Assembly: GCA_038501625.1 (NCBI GenBank)
Contig: JAZAYU010000001.1
Span: forward strand, 186,001-250,000
Source of the DNA: Corbicula japonica
Lineage: Eukaryota > Mollusca > Bivalvia > Venerida > Cyrenidae
DNA length: 64,000 nucleotides
Reading direction: 5' to 3'
Shown: piece after piece, positions 1 to 10,767 of the stretch
Numbering within the stretch: the first letter of the stretch is position 1
How the letters are laid out: every line of letters starts with the position of its first letter
Program-made: the position numbers and the translations under genes
Notes under the pieces: model-generated
What the model was told of the DNA's origin: nothing
What the model saw: the letters and a program-made list of their open reading frames with translations, nothing else
Database searches by the model: none

Positions 1-8
1 CGGGGGAC

Positions 9-1657
9 TTTTTGTGTCGGCTGCGATAGCAGGTAGACACATAGGGATGCTATTGTCCGGCGGCGGTGTCGTCGGTGCCGTCGTCCGGTAGTCCCCCATT
101 TTTAATCTGAAACGTAATGTTGCCTATAACTTTGAAAGAACTTGACCTATTCACTTCATACTTGGAATATATCATCAGCATCAACAATGCCATCTGTGAC
201 GACAAGAATGATAACTCCAGTTTCAATATTTTTTGAGTTATGTCCCTTATATCCAGTTTCAATATTTTTTGAGTTATGCCCTTTTCAAATGGAACTTTTA
301 TCTGAAACATAATGTTGCCTATAACTTTGAAAGTACTTGTTCTATTCACTTCATACTTTTAATATATCATCAGCATCAACAATGCCATCTGTGACGACAA
401 GAATGATAACTCCAGTTTCAATATTTTTTGAGTTATGTCCCTTTCAAATGCAACTTTAATCTGAAACTTAATGTTGCCTATAACTTTGAAAGTACTTGTC
501 CTATTCACTTTGTAGTTGGAATATATCATCAGCATGAACAATGCCATCTGTGACGACAAGAATGATAACTCCAGTTTCAATATTTTTTTAGTTATGCCCC
601 TTTCAAATGCAACGTTAACCGGAAACTTAATGTTGCCTTAACTTTGAAAGTACTTGTCCTATTCACTTCATACTTGGAATATATCATCAGCATGAACAAC
701 GCCATCTGTGACGACAAGAATGATAACACCAGTTTCAATATTTTGGAGTTATGCCCCTTTCAAATGCAACTTTAACATGAAACTTAATGTTGCCTATAAC
801 TTTGAAAGTACTTGTCCTATTCACTTCATACTTGGAATACATTATCAGCATGATCAACAACATTGGTAACAAAAAGAATCATAACTCCTGTTTGATTATT
901 TGAGTTATGCCCCTTCCAAATGTAACTTTAACATGAAACTTAATGTTGACTTTAACTTTGAAAATTCACTTGATATTCGAAATAAATCATCTTCATGAAA
1001 AGCGTCATTATGAAGAACAAGAATGTTAACTCCTGCTGGATTATTTTATGAGTTGTGTCCCTTTAATAAACAACTTTAACATGAAACTACATGTTGCCTA
1101 TAACTTTTAAAGTACTTGTCCTATTCACTCATCGAATATATCATCTTCATGAACAACAACATGGGTTACAACAAGAATCATAACTCCTGTTTGACTTTTT
1201 TTTTTCAAATGCAAATTTCACATGAAACTTAATGTTGCGTATAATTTGAAAGTACTTGCCCTATTCATTGAATACTTGGATTGTATCATCAACATGAACA
1301 GTGCGATCGACAACTACAAAAATTATAACTCCTGTTTGAATATTTTTTGAGTTATGTCCCTTTCAAATGCAACTTTCACATGAAACTTACTGTTGCCTGT
1401 AAAATGGAAAATACTTGTTCAATTCACTTAATACTTTGAAAAACTCATCTGCGTGCACAAACCAATTTTTGAAGATGATAACTCGGGTTTCACCATTATT
1501 ATAGTTATTCCCCTTTTAAATGCAATTTAGATGACACATGTGTTCTGTGGTCTAGTATTGAATAAAATATTTTTATTACATATGATTAAAAATAGGCCCA
1601 CATTTCAACTTTTTCCATGCAGGCGACACATGTGTTCCGTGGAACACAACATTCTAG
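9..1657 (+). mobile_element. Helentron-like non-autonomous element, family A copy 1
   Basis: The 5' end is a T-run followed by a hairpin (GTGTC, inverted at AGACAC, around the loop GATA). A tandem core follows with units of about 159 bp (GTTATGCCCCTTTCAAATGC, then TTGCCTATAACTTTGAAAGT), degrading rightward. The 3' end has GCAGGCGACACA, the inverted copy of the 5' outer arm, then the hairpin GTGTTCC/GGAACAC and CTAG followed by T. This arrangement is that of Helentron-associated pearl/HINE elements, which rely on a helicase from an autonomous relative. The 5' arm has one mismatch (GGCTGC for GCCTGC), unlike the copy at 43941. Confidence 0.8.
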
Positions 1658-2246
1658 TTAAAAATAATTAATTACCGGTAGATATTTGATATTTACGGGA
1701 TAATTTATTCTAAATTTCAATTTTCTGTCATACTTTGTTAGCTTTTATTAATGATTTTTGTTTTGGGAATGAAAAAAAAACAGACAATCTTTAAAAAATA
1801 TCTAACTGAATTTAGAATGGCCATGGTGGTGTATGTTTTAATTGAAATTGAAAAGTTTATTATTGGATGAAGTTAAAAAGCCGCATCAAATGATTGTTAT
1901 TATACGGTAAAGATAATAAAGATAATCTGCATTCTGTTAATCGCTGTTATTTGGGGTTAGTAGATCGATTATGACACGCCTTGTAATAACACCGTGTGTT
2001 TCTGTTAATTTTATATCGAATTTAGATAATTATTCAAATTTATTTGCTTTTCTTTATATTTAGTTTTACCAAATTTAATATTCGAACACTAAAAAGTTTT
2101 CATATGGCCCGCCGGTATTCGAACATTCAAATGCTCGAATATTCGCTGACATCCTTAAATTATATTATAGAGCTGTATGATTAATTTATGTAATTAAAAT
2201 TATAAAAAGGTTCGCCACAATTGCCGTTCTCAAATCTAGTTTGGTA
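1658..2246. other. AT-rich unassigned sequence
   Basis: No exon, tandem repeat or terminal inverted repeat was recognised. It is probably 5' intron or upstream sequence of RECQL4. Confidence 0.5.
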
Positions 2247-3183
2247 CGCTGCAGCTCCGTTATATCGCGATCCGTTATATCGCGATATCCAATATATCGC
2301 GCTTGGTCCGTGGATCCCAATTTTTTGTACACTTACAATGTATATGTTTGTTCATTCTTCGCGGGTGGTAAAAAAGATCAAATGATTAAATCAACGTTGG
2401 GGACAAATTCACGAAACGCACGCTTTTTTCGTGTCGTATTACGTCATGATCGGCGAAGGCTGTTTATTACATTTTGTATACAGAGATTTAAAAGGGGATG
2501 TACACGTTCACCAACAGATACACTTTAACATCAAACGTATGAAAATAAATGAAAGGTTTATTATCAATTATGTTGCTTTTGATTTGACATGAAACCCCCA
2601 TTGTGACGAACAATAGGTGCGAAAAACACCAAGCTGATACGGTACTGACAGAATTTCGTTCACGAGACAAACCGCAAATTAGCGAGAAATAATGCAACTT
2701 GCTAACCATAATAGACATTGAGCAGGAAACATCAAAACAGTTTATTGTTTTGACATTACCTGCTCATCGACATATCAAGCTGGTAAACGACGGACGACGA
2801 CCAACTAACATCGCGGACCATGACCGACCAACAGATTGTCGATCAGTTGAAAGTACCGAAAACAATATTACGGCACCGATGGAAATTTATGACGGCGATC
2901 TTTGTTTGTACATTAATTAATTTCTTTTTATTAAAAATTAATCTTGATATATTATTGAATAAAGTTGTTTAAAAAAAATTGTCCAGAACGGAACGTACTC
3001 CCTGATATACCAGTAGATTTCACGGCGTGTTAATTACGCAACACCGCGATATACATGCATCTGACAGCCAAAACAAATGAATTCTCATGGATTATGCGCG
3101 ATTATTTACTTATATCGCACTCCGTTTATATCGCGATTGGCGGGCTTGGACCCCGAGGTCCGCGATATAATGGAGTTGCAGTG
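2247..3183. mobile_element. TA-flanked DNA-transposon MITE (Tc1/mariner-pogo type)
   Basis: Terminal inverted repeats CGCTGCAGCTCCGTTATATC (left) and GGAGTTGCAGTG (right end; its complement starts CACTGCAACTCC) are flanked by TA on each side. The TIR-adjacent motif TATATCGCG recurs at least three times at the left end and again near the right end, as transposase binding sites might. No transposase reading frame survives in the 937 bp. The TA duplication suggests the Tc1/mariner/pogo superfamily, but hAT-like assignment is not fully excluded. Confidence 0.7.
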
Positions 3184-3389
3184 TATATCATTGGTCTCTA
3201 AGAAATTCACTTTTAGTGTGAAAAATAACAAATAATACTCTTTAACTATAGTATTATATTAAAACACTAGTTATTAGGGTATATTTGGTATAAATTCTTT
3301 TGATTAAATCACAAATGAATTTGTTAAAAAATCAAACTATTGTAAAATAATAAACCATTTCAAATGAATTAAATGGTAGGGTAAACTAT

Positions 3390-3640
3390 TTTTTTTCACG
3401 GGAGAGATTGAAATGTCTTTAATAAAAGGGGTTTGAAATGTCTTCAATATAAAGGGTTAAAACATAAATGGAGGGGTTGACATGTCTTCATTTTATGGGT
3501 TGAAATGTCTAATAGGATAGGGGTTGAACAGTCTTCATTAAAGGGGTTGGAAAGTATAGGGGTTGAAAAGTCTTCCTTTTGAACGATGGGTTAAAATGTC
3601 AAGGGGTTGAAATGTCTGACACCCCTTAATATGTAGTGTA
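3390..3640. repeat. Degenerate short tandem repeat (GGGGTTGAAATGTC)
   Basis: Roughly nine irregularly spaced copies of a unit like GGGGTTGAAATGTCTTCATT, 18-40 bp apart. It has no coding character. Confidence 0.6.
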
Positions 3641-3875
3641 TCCGTCCTCATGTGTTATATTAAAATCTTCCAAGTAACAGACTGATAAAAGCTTGCTTTT
3701 TGTTTCTTTCGTGACCCTAAGTTATCTTTAAAGTAATTTATTCTAAAATCATCGGGTATGTTTGCAAGCGTACAGACTCGATTAGCCATTTTGTTTGACG
3801 GACATCGGAAGAGTAGTTCCCGTTGAAAATCGGTGGGCGTGGTTACGGAAGCTCCAACGTAAGGTCAATTGATGT
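3641..3875. other. Unassigned spacer
   Basis: No gene or recognisable repeat boundary was seen. Confidence 0.4.
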
Positions 3876-4230
3876 TTAGCTCAACTTTCCGAAGAAAAAT
3901 AGAGCTATCCTACTCAATCAGGCATCAGTGTCAGCATTAGCCTTTGCATCGGTGTCTGTTAAACAAAATGTGCACTTGGGTCCATAAGTTTTAAACAACT
4001 TGAGATATTACTTTGAAACATGGAATATATATTCTCCATCAAAATCTACATCATTACCAATAAAACCCATACCTCCCAATATTTTTCAAGTTATGTTCCT
4101 TTTTCACTTAGATTTTGTGTTCATCGAAATATGCAATTGGCTTGTAACTTTGAAAGTACTTAAATATTACATTGACATTAGATATATACATTACCATTGA
4201 GAATCTACATCATTATCAACAAGACCCATT
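3876..4230 (+). mobile_element. Helentron-like family C, 5' fragment
   Basis: It begins TTTAGCTCAACTTTCCGAAG and ends the hairpin at AGAGCTATCC, as in the fuller copy at 25705. It then has two degraded core units (GGAATATATATTC, CATCATTACCAA). It is cut off on the right by a TTAA MITE remnant. Confidence 0.7.
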
Positions 4231-4471
4231 ACATCCATGCCATCTTGTCAGAATCTACACTGTTTGCTTTAAGATTCATTAGGGGATTTTGACCAAGAAG
4301 AAAACAGTGTAGATCCTGGGTTGAAGGTTATAAAGCTGAGTTTGGAAACCAGTCTCAAATCTCAAGCATCTGATTGGCTGAAATGGCGACAAAATGCTCA
4401 GCTTTATAACCTTGGGCACAGTCCACAGTGTTTGCTCATGCGATAAAAGTCATATATTTGGAGTAAAGGGG
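4231..4471 (-). mobile_element. TTAA MITE remnant split by a second MITE
   Basis: Left part (to 4323) has GAATCTACACTGTTTGC and the central GATTCATTAGG; the right part (from 4414) has CAGTGTTTGCTCATGCGATA and GGAGTAAAGGGG. A hairpin MITE (next entry) sits in the middle, so it inserted later. Confidence 0.7.
4324..4413. mobile_element. Short hairpin MITE, deleted copy
   Basis: Starts AAGGTTATAAAGCTGAG and ends CTCAGCTTTATAACCTT, a perfect 17-bp inverted repeat. The interior (CTGATTGGCTGAAATGGCGAC) is only the left half of the full copy at 62948. Confidence 0.8.
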
Positions 4472-4883
4472 TGACATACGTGTCGAATGCTATTATGTAT
4501 AAAATAGTCTTTTTTCCACAGCTGCTTGTTCCTAATTTTGGGAGCCTGTTTAATTAGACACTTATTCTTATTTCTCTGTGGTAATTAATGAACAATACAT
4601 ATCAAGCGAATGAGTTAATCAAAAATGTCATTAATTAAGGGAGCCTCAGGCCAGTTTAATTAATTGTTTCCTAGACAGTTTTAATATTTAATTCATGACA
4701 TTACAAGATGGGTGTGAGTGTTTTTATTACCCTGCCCAAACAAATACTCTTGGTAAGTGAATAATTGACAACAACAAAAATAACCTTGTTATTGGTATTT
4801 CCCTAAAAAATCGTGTTTCTCAGGGTTACTTATCATTACTATTAGGTATTTAATAAGTCAGTTTTTGTGACTCTACTTCAAAA
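4472..4883. other. AT-rich unassigned sequence
   Basis: Nothing beyond AT-rich DNA with many TTAATTAA-like tracts was recognised. Confidence 0.4.
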
Positions 4884-5087
4884 TCAAGACTTCAACTCTT
4901 TACTGCTTAAATGCATGCGTGCCAAGGATCTGCACTGTGTGTTTTTTTTGTCAGTAATAGCATGATGAATCGAAAAACGAACAGTACATATTGGACGTCC
5001 TTATCAGAGGGCATTAATATGCCAGCTGATCTGTATCTACACTGTTCACCCATGCAACAAAAGTGTATTTATGGAGTAAAGGGTTAA
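4884..5087. mobile_element. TTAA MITE, diverged copy
   Basis: The left end is poor (CAACTCTTTACTGC). The right end is clear: CCAGCTGATCTGTATCTACA, then GGAGTAAAGGGTTAA. Confidence 0.65.
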
Positions 5088-5111
5088 TATTGGGGAATAA
5101 AACATTTATTC

Positions 5112-5389
5112 TTTTTATGCACCCACAAAGTGGGAGGCATATATAGTTACACTCGTCCGTCCGTAGTTCCCTCTGTCAGTATGTACATACTTAAATCTTG
5201 TGGCATCAATTACTCCTAAACTACCAGGCAGATTTCTTTCAAACTTGAACAGATGATCAAGAAGGATGTGTAAATGTTTCTAAAGAAAGGATTTGTTCCT
5301 GCGACCATTTTTACCAGAGTTATGACCCTTTGTTATTACAAATTTTGTTGCAGCAGTCGGGGCATCAGTGTCCGAGGACACATTCTTGT
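5112..5389 (+). mobile_element. Helentron-like family G, copy 1 (single core)
   Basis: The 5' hairpin ATGCACCCAC-AAA-GTGGGAGGCAT follows a T-run. The body is a single unit (TTTTTACCAGAGTTATGACC). The 3' end has CGGGGCAT, the hairpin GTGTCC/GGACAC and CTTG before T. Confidence 0.75.
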
Positions 5390-5594
5390 TCAAATTAACT
5401 TTTGTGTCATGTGACTGTCAGGTTATTGATAACATTTTTTAACAGGTTTAGGTTTCTCTCATGTTTGTTTATAAACAAATTAATGTACGGAAATGACAGT
5501 AAGCTTGAATAGAAACAATGCTACATTGTATAATACTAGTGACTTTGACAAAAAATATGTCTGTATTACATTTTTTCAGATTTTTTAAAACCAA

Positions 5595-5815
5595 TTAAAC
5601 CTTTATTCCAGACATTCACAATTTGTGCGAACAGTGTAGATTTAGACCATGCTTTCTGAACAGGATATACACTGTTCCCTTCTTGGTCAGAAATGATTAA
5701 ATGAAAGCAAACAGTGTACATGTAGATCCTGATCAGATTACATTGATGTGCCAGTAGATCTGGATCTAAATTGTTCACACATGCCATAAAGTATACAGAG
5801 TAAATAAAGGATTAA
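5595..5815 (+). mobile_element. TTAA MITE, diverged full-length copy
   Basis: Flanked by TTAA; centre TTGGTCAGAAATGATTAAAT. Ends about 100 bp before RECQL4 exon a. Confidence 0.75.
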
Positions 5816-5911
5816 TTACTTTCCTCTATAAAGATACAATTTTCTCAGTAATCAAGTTTTACTGAAGTAGAATTCTGACATTTGTTGAACTTTTTATTTG
5901 TCATTATACAG

Positions 5912-6052
5912 GCACCCAGTCTAAAAGTCACTATGACAAGGAACAAGTGTTGGAAGAAGATTTTCCCAGCATGCAAGAGGCAGCCATGATGGCTAGAGGT
6001 TTAATCTCGAAAACAACAAAAACATCAAATGTCAATGTCAGCAAAATACCTG
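5912..6052 (+). CDS. RECQL4: RECQL4 exon a (pre-helicase linker)
   Basis: This is the first exon seen in the window. A pyrimidine-rich tract ending TACAG precedes it and GTATGT follows it. It enters in phase 1 (two bases complete a codon) and leaves one base of the next codon, and it is open throughout. The 46 full codons include FPSMQEAAMMARG followed by a Lys/Thr/Ser-rich stretch. The segment lies between the N-terminal Sld2-like region and the helicase core of RECQL4 and has no catalytic motif of its own. Assignment rests on phase continuity with the next exons. The start codon and first exons must lie upstream of the window or were not recognised. The identity is firm through linkage, though the exon alone would be hard to name. 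Confidence 0.82.
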
Positions 6053-6356
6053 GTATGTGCAAATAGTCAATAATTATCAAAATCTTGAGAAGAAATAATG
6101 TCTTGTTAGAAAAATAATTTTTATGCCTGAACTGATTTATCATTTGCTGCTTGTATGCGAAAAATTATCCCTGTGAAATTAAATAATACTACATAATATA
6201 ATTTTCAAAACAGAATTCTGAAATGAATTATAATGAAATGAAAAACAAAGGCATGTTGATCTTACTTGTTTAACAATGATTACAATGCATTCAGTTAAAG
6301 TAATAAGACACCTAAGTTTTGACTAATTGAATGTAAATGATAAATATTGTTGTCAG
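6053..6356 (+). other. RECQL4 intron a-b
   Basis: A 304-bp AT-rich intron with a GTATGT donor and TTGTCAG acceptor. No repeat was recognised in it. Confidence 0.85.
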
Positions 6357-6542
6357 ATTCAGAATCAGAGGTTCCAGAAGAAGCAGCAGCAGCAGCAGCA
6401 GGAAGTATTGAAGCACCTATGGAGGATGATGACATTGATCTTGAGATTCAGTCTGGTATAGTGAGAAGTCGGCCAGAGTCAGCGGCACCACCACCTGCCA
6501 TGAAACCTCTCATAGAGTGTGGCGAAGGGGAGGCTTTACCAG
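6357..6542 (+). CDS. RECQL4: RECQL4 exon b (acidic, poly-Ala linker)
   Basis: A 186-bp exon after TTGTCAG, ending CCAG before GTACTG. It joins exon a to make GAT (Asp) and keeps frame. The product is low complexity: DSESEVPEE, six alanines coded by a pure GCA run (6383-6400), an acidic MEDDDIDLE patch, then a Pro-rich stretch. This looks like a flexible acidic linker before the helicase domain. It is an inference that the acidic patch mediates protein contacts. A TTAA MITE begins about 9 bp after the donor, which is unusually close. Confidence 0.85.
6383..6400 (+). repeat. (GCA)6 microsatellite in coding exon
   Basis: Six uninterrupted GCA codons give a poly-alanine tract in RECQL4 exon b. 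A pure codon run is prone to length change without frameshift. Confidence 0.95.
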
Positions 6543-6549
6543 GTACTGG

Positions 6550-6792
6550 TTTAGCCCTGTCCTCCATATATTGGCCTTTTTACGCATGTGCGCCCTGTGT
6601 AGATCCAGATCAGCCGACACATCCATGCCATCTGATCAGGATCTGCACTTGTCGCATTTTGGTCAGAAATAACCTAACAAATCATTAAGTGAACAGTTTA
6701 GATCCTGATCAGACAGAGTAGGCGTGCTGGCTTATCTGGATCAACACTGTTCGCCCACACAATAAAGGTGCGTCTGTGGAGGAAAGGGTTAA
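6550..6792 (+). mobile_element. TTAA MITE (reference description), next to exon b donor
   Basis: Family consensus as read from many copies: TTAA, then CCCTTTCCTCCATA, two hairpins and a short centre (TTTTGGTCAGAAATAACCTA), and a mirror-image right end TATGGAGGAAAGGG then TTAA. CCC/GGG termini beside TTAA are what piggyBac-type transposases leave, so a piggyBac-like source is inferred. Each half (AGATCCAGATCAGCC ... GGCTGATCTGGATCT) is itself a palindrome, and the two halves are inverted copies of each other. This copy has lost its left TTAA to TTAG. It starts about 9 bp after the exon b donor. There is no transposase gene. Central-motif direction gives the strand assigned to each copy. Confidence 0.85.
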
Positions 6793-6939
6793 TCAGTACT
6801 GTTGTTTACAGGGACGGGTCTAGGAAACTGAATTAGAATTAATTTAACTTTTCTGTCCCCATAACCTGGGATTTAGTTCTTTCAGATCTTTTGTCCAAAT
6901 AATATCTTTACAAACTCAAGTGATTTCAACCAAACTTGT

Positions 6940-7133
6940 CATGGCTTTTATTTGTCATGGATGAGCAGATCCAAATCAGCCACCTGATCAGGATCTATAC
7001 TGTTTACTTTTAGATTCATTTGTTACTTATTTTATACCAAGACTCATCCAGTTTAGATCCAGATCTGCCAGCTGATTTGGATCTACACTGATCACCCAGG
7101 CATTAAAGGTGTATCTGTGGAGTAAAGGGTTAA
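6940..7133 (-). mobile_element. TTAA MITE, 5'-degraded
   Basis: The right end GGAGTAAAGGGTTAA is intact and the left terminus is lost. Lies 235 bp before exon c. Confidence 0.7.
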
Positions 7134-7367
7134 AGATACTGTCATTTGCTGATTTGCTCAATATTTACTTTCTAGTAATACACATATAAATATATAAAGC
7201 AAGTTTTGTTGTCACTGGTGTGAAGATTTGCTAAATTGTTGTTCAGTTATGCATAGATCTGGTTGAAAAGACCTTCTCCTTGTGATCCTAATATAGTAAG
7301 GAAACCTAACTTGTGTAACTGTACAGTAATGTAACAAGTTCTGTAGATCGATGATGATTGTTTTCAG

Positions 7368-7460
7368 CTACCCCAGAGTTTGTGCTGAAAGGTCTGAGGA
7401 AGTTTGGGTTTGAGAAGTTCCGGCCAGGTCAGGAGGATGCTGTGATGAGGATCTTGTGTG
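7368..7460 (+). CDS. RECQL4: RECQL4 exon c (helicase motif 0)
   Basis: A 93-bp exon between TTTTCAG and GTAAAT. It encodes about 31 residues: ATPEFVLKGLRKFGFEKFRP, then GQEDAVMRILC. The FRPGQE sequence is RecQ motif 0, which binds the adenine of ATP through its Gln. The spacing to the Walker A loop in the next exon is normal for the family. Entry and exit are both phase 1 and match the flanking exons. Confidence 0.95.
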
Positions 7461-7972
7461 GTAAATACCAGATCTTTTAGTTTATCCCCAATCTAGATAT
7501 CTACCAACTCTGGTCTCAATGAAGAACAATTATCAATATTTTGTCACCTTAGTGCAAAAACAGTAAGTAACATTGAAAAATGAAGCCTTAGGAGTTACAT
7601 GTATACCATTATTTCACTAAGGTGACTGTTTGTGTTGTACTTGGGTTGGGTTTGCTGGAACCTGTGCAGATTGAGATAAAATTGATTCCTCATTCAGGGA
7701 TACTAAAAAGATTCAAAATCTCAGTCTAGAATTTATGCAAAAAATGAATCTAACCCATGCCCTACCCCAGCCAGCTAGACGTATGGATCGTGATTCAGCA
7801 CAAGGATTTTCACAGAGTTTTGGAACTTAGTTACTGTATAGTATGTAGAACAAACATTAGGGTCTGGAGTATTTCTCAGCAACCACTAAAAACAACAAAC
7901 AAAAAAGATTTTTTTCACATCATTTTGGCCTTGTTAATAGCTGTTAAGTGTGATATAGGATTATTCGTCATC
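7461..7972 (+). other. RECQL4 intron c-d, first part
   Basis: AT-rich intron. It holds a short inverted pair, GTCACCTTAGTGCAAAAAC (from 7544) and CCATTATTTCACTAAGGTGA (from 7606), with no other structure recognised. Confidence 0.5.
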
Positions 7973-8157
7973 GGCTTGATCATAAATGGGAACTCAAAAG
8001 AGAGAGAGCAAGACGTTGTGAACGGTTCAGATTGTATTGAGCGACTCCCTTGTTCAACATACAAAACGTGTATACACAACAACAACGTTGACGTCTTGAA
8101 CGTCACATACTTTTGCATGGCGCGCAAATTAACGTTAAGTTATAGTATTCTCGACAT
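7973..8157. repeat. 185-bp direct repeat, copy 1
   Basis: Begins GGCTTGATCATAAATGGGAA and ends ATAGTATTCTCGACAT. It is closely matched by 8641-8824. The open frame across this copy is not conserved in the second copy and is not taken as a gene. Confidence 0.85.
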
Positions 8158-8640
8158 ACTGGGTTCCACGAAAAGTGATATGAAAACATATTAAAATTAA
8201 TGTAAATGTCAAATGTGACTATTAAATCTAAAAAACACTGTTTGTAATTAAGATGAACAGTCTCTTGTATATAATATCACCTATTAACTTTATAAATCAC
8301 GTTTGAGAAGTCAGCATTATTTAAATGAATACAGTCTTTTTGAGTGTCTATCTTGGCAAGTATTTAATCGCCACTTCTAATAGTTTCCAGTGGTTTTGCC
8401 ATCGGCCTGTCCATGTTTCGTCTTACCTGCGCGAACACATCTCCCACATGAAAATGTTTTTGCTCGATTTTGTTGTATTATGATGTTCCCGTTGTGCGGT
8501 AAAGTATTTCCACCATTTCTTGAATTTACTGATGTTTTTCGTCTGTGTTTTGGCACGATGTGTGAAAATCCGGTCACTTCGAAGTAGAGCAATATCGTTG
8601 TCTGTGCAATGATCGTGATACGGTGGTGACGTCATAAACT
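8158..8640. other. Spacer between the two 185-bp direct repeats
   Basis: It includes a GC-richer stretch (8400-8590) open in two frames on both strands, without recognisable protein similarity. The spacer and repeats may together be one transposon of unknown type. Confidence 0.4.
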
Positions 8641-8824
8641 GGCTTGATAGTAAATGTGAACTCGTAAGAGAGAGAGCAAGACGTTGTGAACGGTTCAGAT
8701 TGTATTGAGCTACTCCCTTGTTCAACGTACAAAACAAGTATACACAAAACAACGTTGACGTTATGAACGTCACATACTTTTGCGTGGCGTGCAAATTAAC
8801 GTTAAGTTATAGTATTCTCAACAT
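8641..8824. repeat. 185-bp direct repeat, copy 2
   Basis: Carries GAGAGAGAGCAAGACGTTGT and GAACGTCACATACTTTTGCG as in copy 1, with scattered substitutions. Confidence 0.85.
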
Positions 8825-9147
8825 TCGTATACAGACTGTTTCTCACAATTGACCATTTGAATTTAATGAGACTATAATTGAAGCTATACTTACAAGAGGA
8901 GATTTGCATATTAACAACATTTTTGGTTTTATATTTTTTGGTAGAATTTCTTTGTACAATAAAAAAGCTCATATTGTCTGCAATATTTCCTTACCACTTC
9001 CAGTTGTTAAGTAGTTTCCTGTGATGCTAGCTGATTGAATTGCCATTTAAAGGCTGAATTCCCAGTCCATTAAAGTGACAAACATTGACATAATGAATTG
9101 TTGGTAATGCATGATTGAAAGTTGCAAAGTCACCATGGGACTCCAAG
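8825..9147. other. RECQL4 intron, unassigned
   Basis: AT-rich; nothing recognised. Confidence 0.45.
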
Positions 9148-9387
9148 TTAATCCTTTCCTGCATAGACACATTAATTGTGTGGGCGAACAGTGCAGATCC
9201 AGAGTAGCCAGTACATCTGTGTGATCTGATCAGGATCTGCACTGTTAGGTTTATGATTTGCTAGGTTATTTCTGACCAAAATGCAATCAGTTTAGATCCT
9301 GATCAGACAGCATGGATGTGCTGGCTGATCTGGATCTACACTGGTTGCACATGCGTAAAAATACATATTTATAGAGGAAAGGGTTAA
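9148..9387 (-). mobile_element. TTAA MITE, full length
   Basis: TTAA at both ends (TTAATCCTTTCCTGCATA and AGAGGAAAGGGTTAA). The centre reads CTAGGTTATTTCTGACCAAA. Confidence 0.88.
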
Positions 9388-9685
9388 ACTTATTAAAGTG
9401 AAACTCCTCAATCAAGACAGACTTTGAGATTTGATGGTTTTTATACTTAAAGAATAAAGAAATACAGGTGACATTAATTGCAATATATTATGAATGAGTT
9501 TATCAAAAACAATGAAAATCTGCCAAAGAGATCACTAGGTTACAGTGCACATGTTACTGAATGGAATGTCACATAATGTGATAGTGTAATGATGTCTTCT
9601 GGTCGGGGATGGGGGAAGAATGAAATAGGGAAAAAACTAGAATCATCTTCAAGTTTACCCTGCTTTTCTTCATCCCTTGAGTATT
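9388..9685. other. RECQL4 intron, unassigned
   Basis: No feature recognised. Confidence 0.4.
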
Positions 9686-9896
9686 ATAAGGTGGCCTCCA
9701 TAGACATACCTTTATTGCGTGGGCGAACAGTGTAGATCTAGATCAGCCACAACTGTTCGCTTTTTGATACGTAAGGTTATTTCTGACCAAAATGCGACCA
9801 ATGCAGATCCTGATCAGATGGCACGGATGTGCCAGCGGATCTGGATCTAAACTGTTTGCCCATGCAATAAAGGTGTATCTATGGAGGAAAGGGTAA
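9686..9896 (-). mobile_element. TTAA MITE with shortened left hairpin
   Basis: The left hairpin is reduced to GTAGATCTAGATCAGCCACA. The right half is complete and ends GGAGGAAAGGGTAA. Confidence 0.8.
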
Positions 9897-10030
9897 AAAA
9901 ATGACATTTTTTGCTGCTATTTTTGCTTTATGATTTGTGTAGTCAATAGAAACATGTATGGTGATTGTATGTAATTCTCAAACTACAGGGACAAAAAAAG
10001 GATTTATCAGCTAAACATTGCAAAAATTAA

Positions 10031-10152
10031 TTAACCCTTTCTTCCATACATATGCCTTAATCACATGTGCAAACAGTGTAGATCCAGATCAGCCAGCACA
10101 TTCTTTCCATCTGATCAGGATCTACACTGTTTGCTTTATGATTTGTTGACTT
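10031..10152. mobile_element. TTAA MITE, left half only
   Basis: Begins TTAACCCTTTCTTCCATACA and includes one complete hairpin, then stops at TTTATGATTTGTTGAC. The right half is absent. Confidence 0.8.
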
Positions 10153-10767
10153 TTATTTGTAGAAAGATTTGTATATCATTAATAATAAACATTTGTGACA
10201 TGTTGAAAATACCAATTATTTGAAATAATTAGAAAAATATGACAGCAAGACTGCAGACAAACGTGACAAAAAGAGCCTGGAAACAAATTAGAAATGGAAG
10301 CAATAACTGACAGTTTCAGTCAATTATGTTTATGTCTCCTCCCACATAATCTGTAGGATAGACCATTATGACAGTTTGCTTATTTGTTTGTCTGTTAAAA
10401 ATCATGTCCCTGCTTCTTCTCCTGTACTAATGGCAGAATATCTATCAAATTGTACATGAATACCGAGTACATAGTTAGCATAAGCTTTTTCTCAACAGTT
10501 TTAATTTGGTTGATTTTTTTTACCAGTTATGACCATTTCTCACAGAAATGTTGAGGGCTCAGTGTAAGGCCAAAGGGCAGGACTTTTTTTTTCAGAAATG
10601 TCAGTCGTTCCGTTATAAGACAAAAAGGTAGAACAATTTTTTTGCTTGTTCTGCTACACAGTTATGATAGTTTGGAAAGGTTTACATTAATGTAGCATCA
10701 GTTGTACTCTTTTGCAGTTCATTCCTTGCAGTGCAATATTGTAAGAAGTTGTTCTTATATGTCCTAT
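10153..10767. other. RECQL4 intron, probable degraded Helentron-like repeat
   Basis: Between 10320 and 10660 the text resembles family G bodies (TACCAGTTATGACC, GTCTCCTCCCACATAAT), but no ends can be set. The rest is AT-rich. Confidence 0.35.

Noticed and set aside
7757..8194. 145-codon plus-strand frame
   Set aside because: It overlaps the 185-bp direct repeat. The frame is not kept in the second copy and there is no recognisable domain.
8423..8794. 123-codon minus-strand frame as transposase
   Set aside because: Half lies in the direct repeat and the rest shows no transposase signature.
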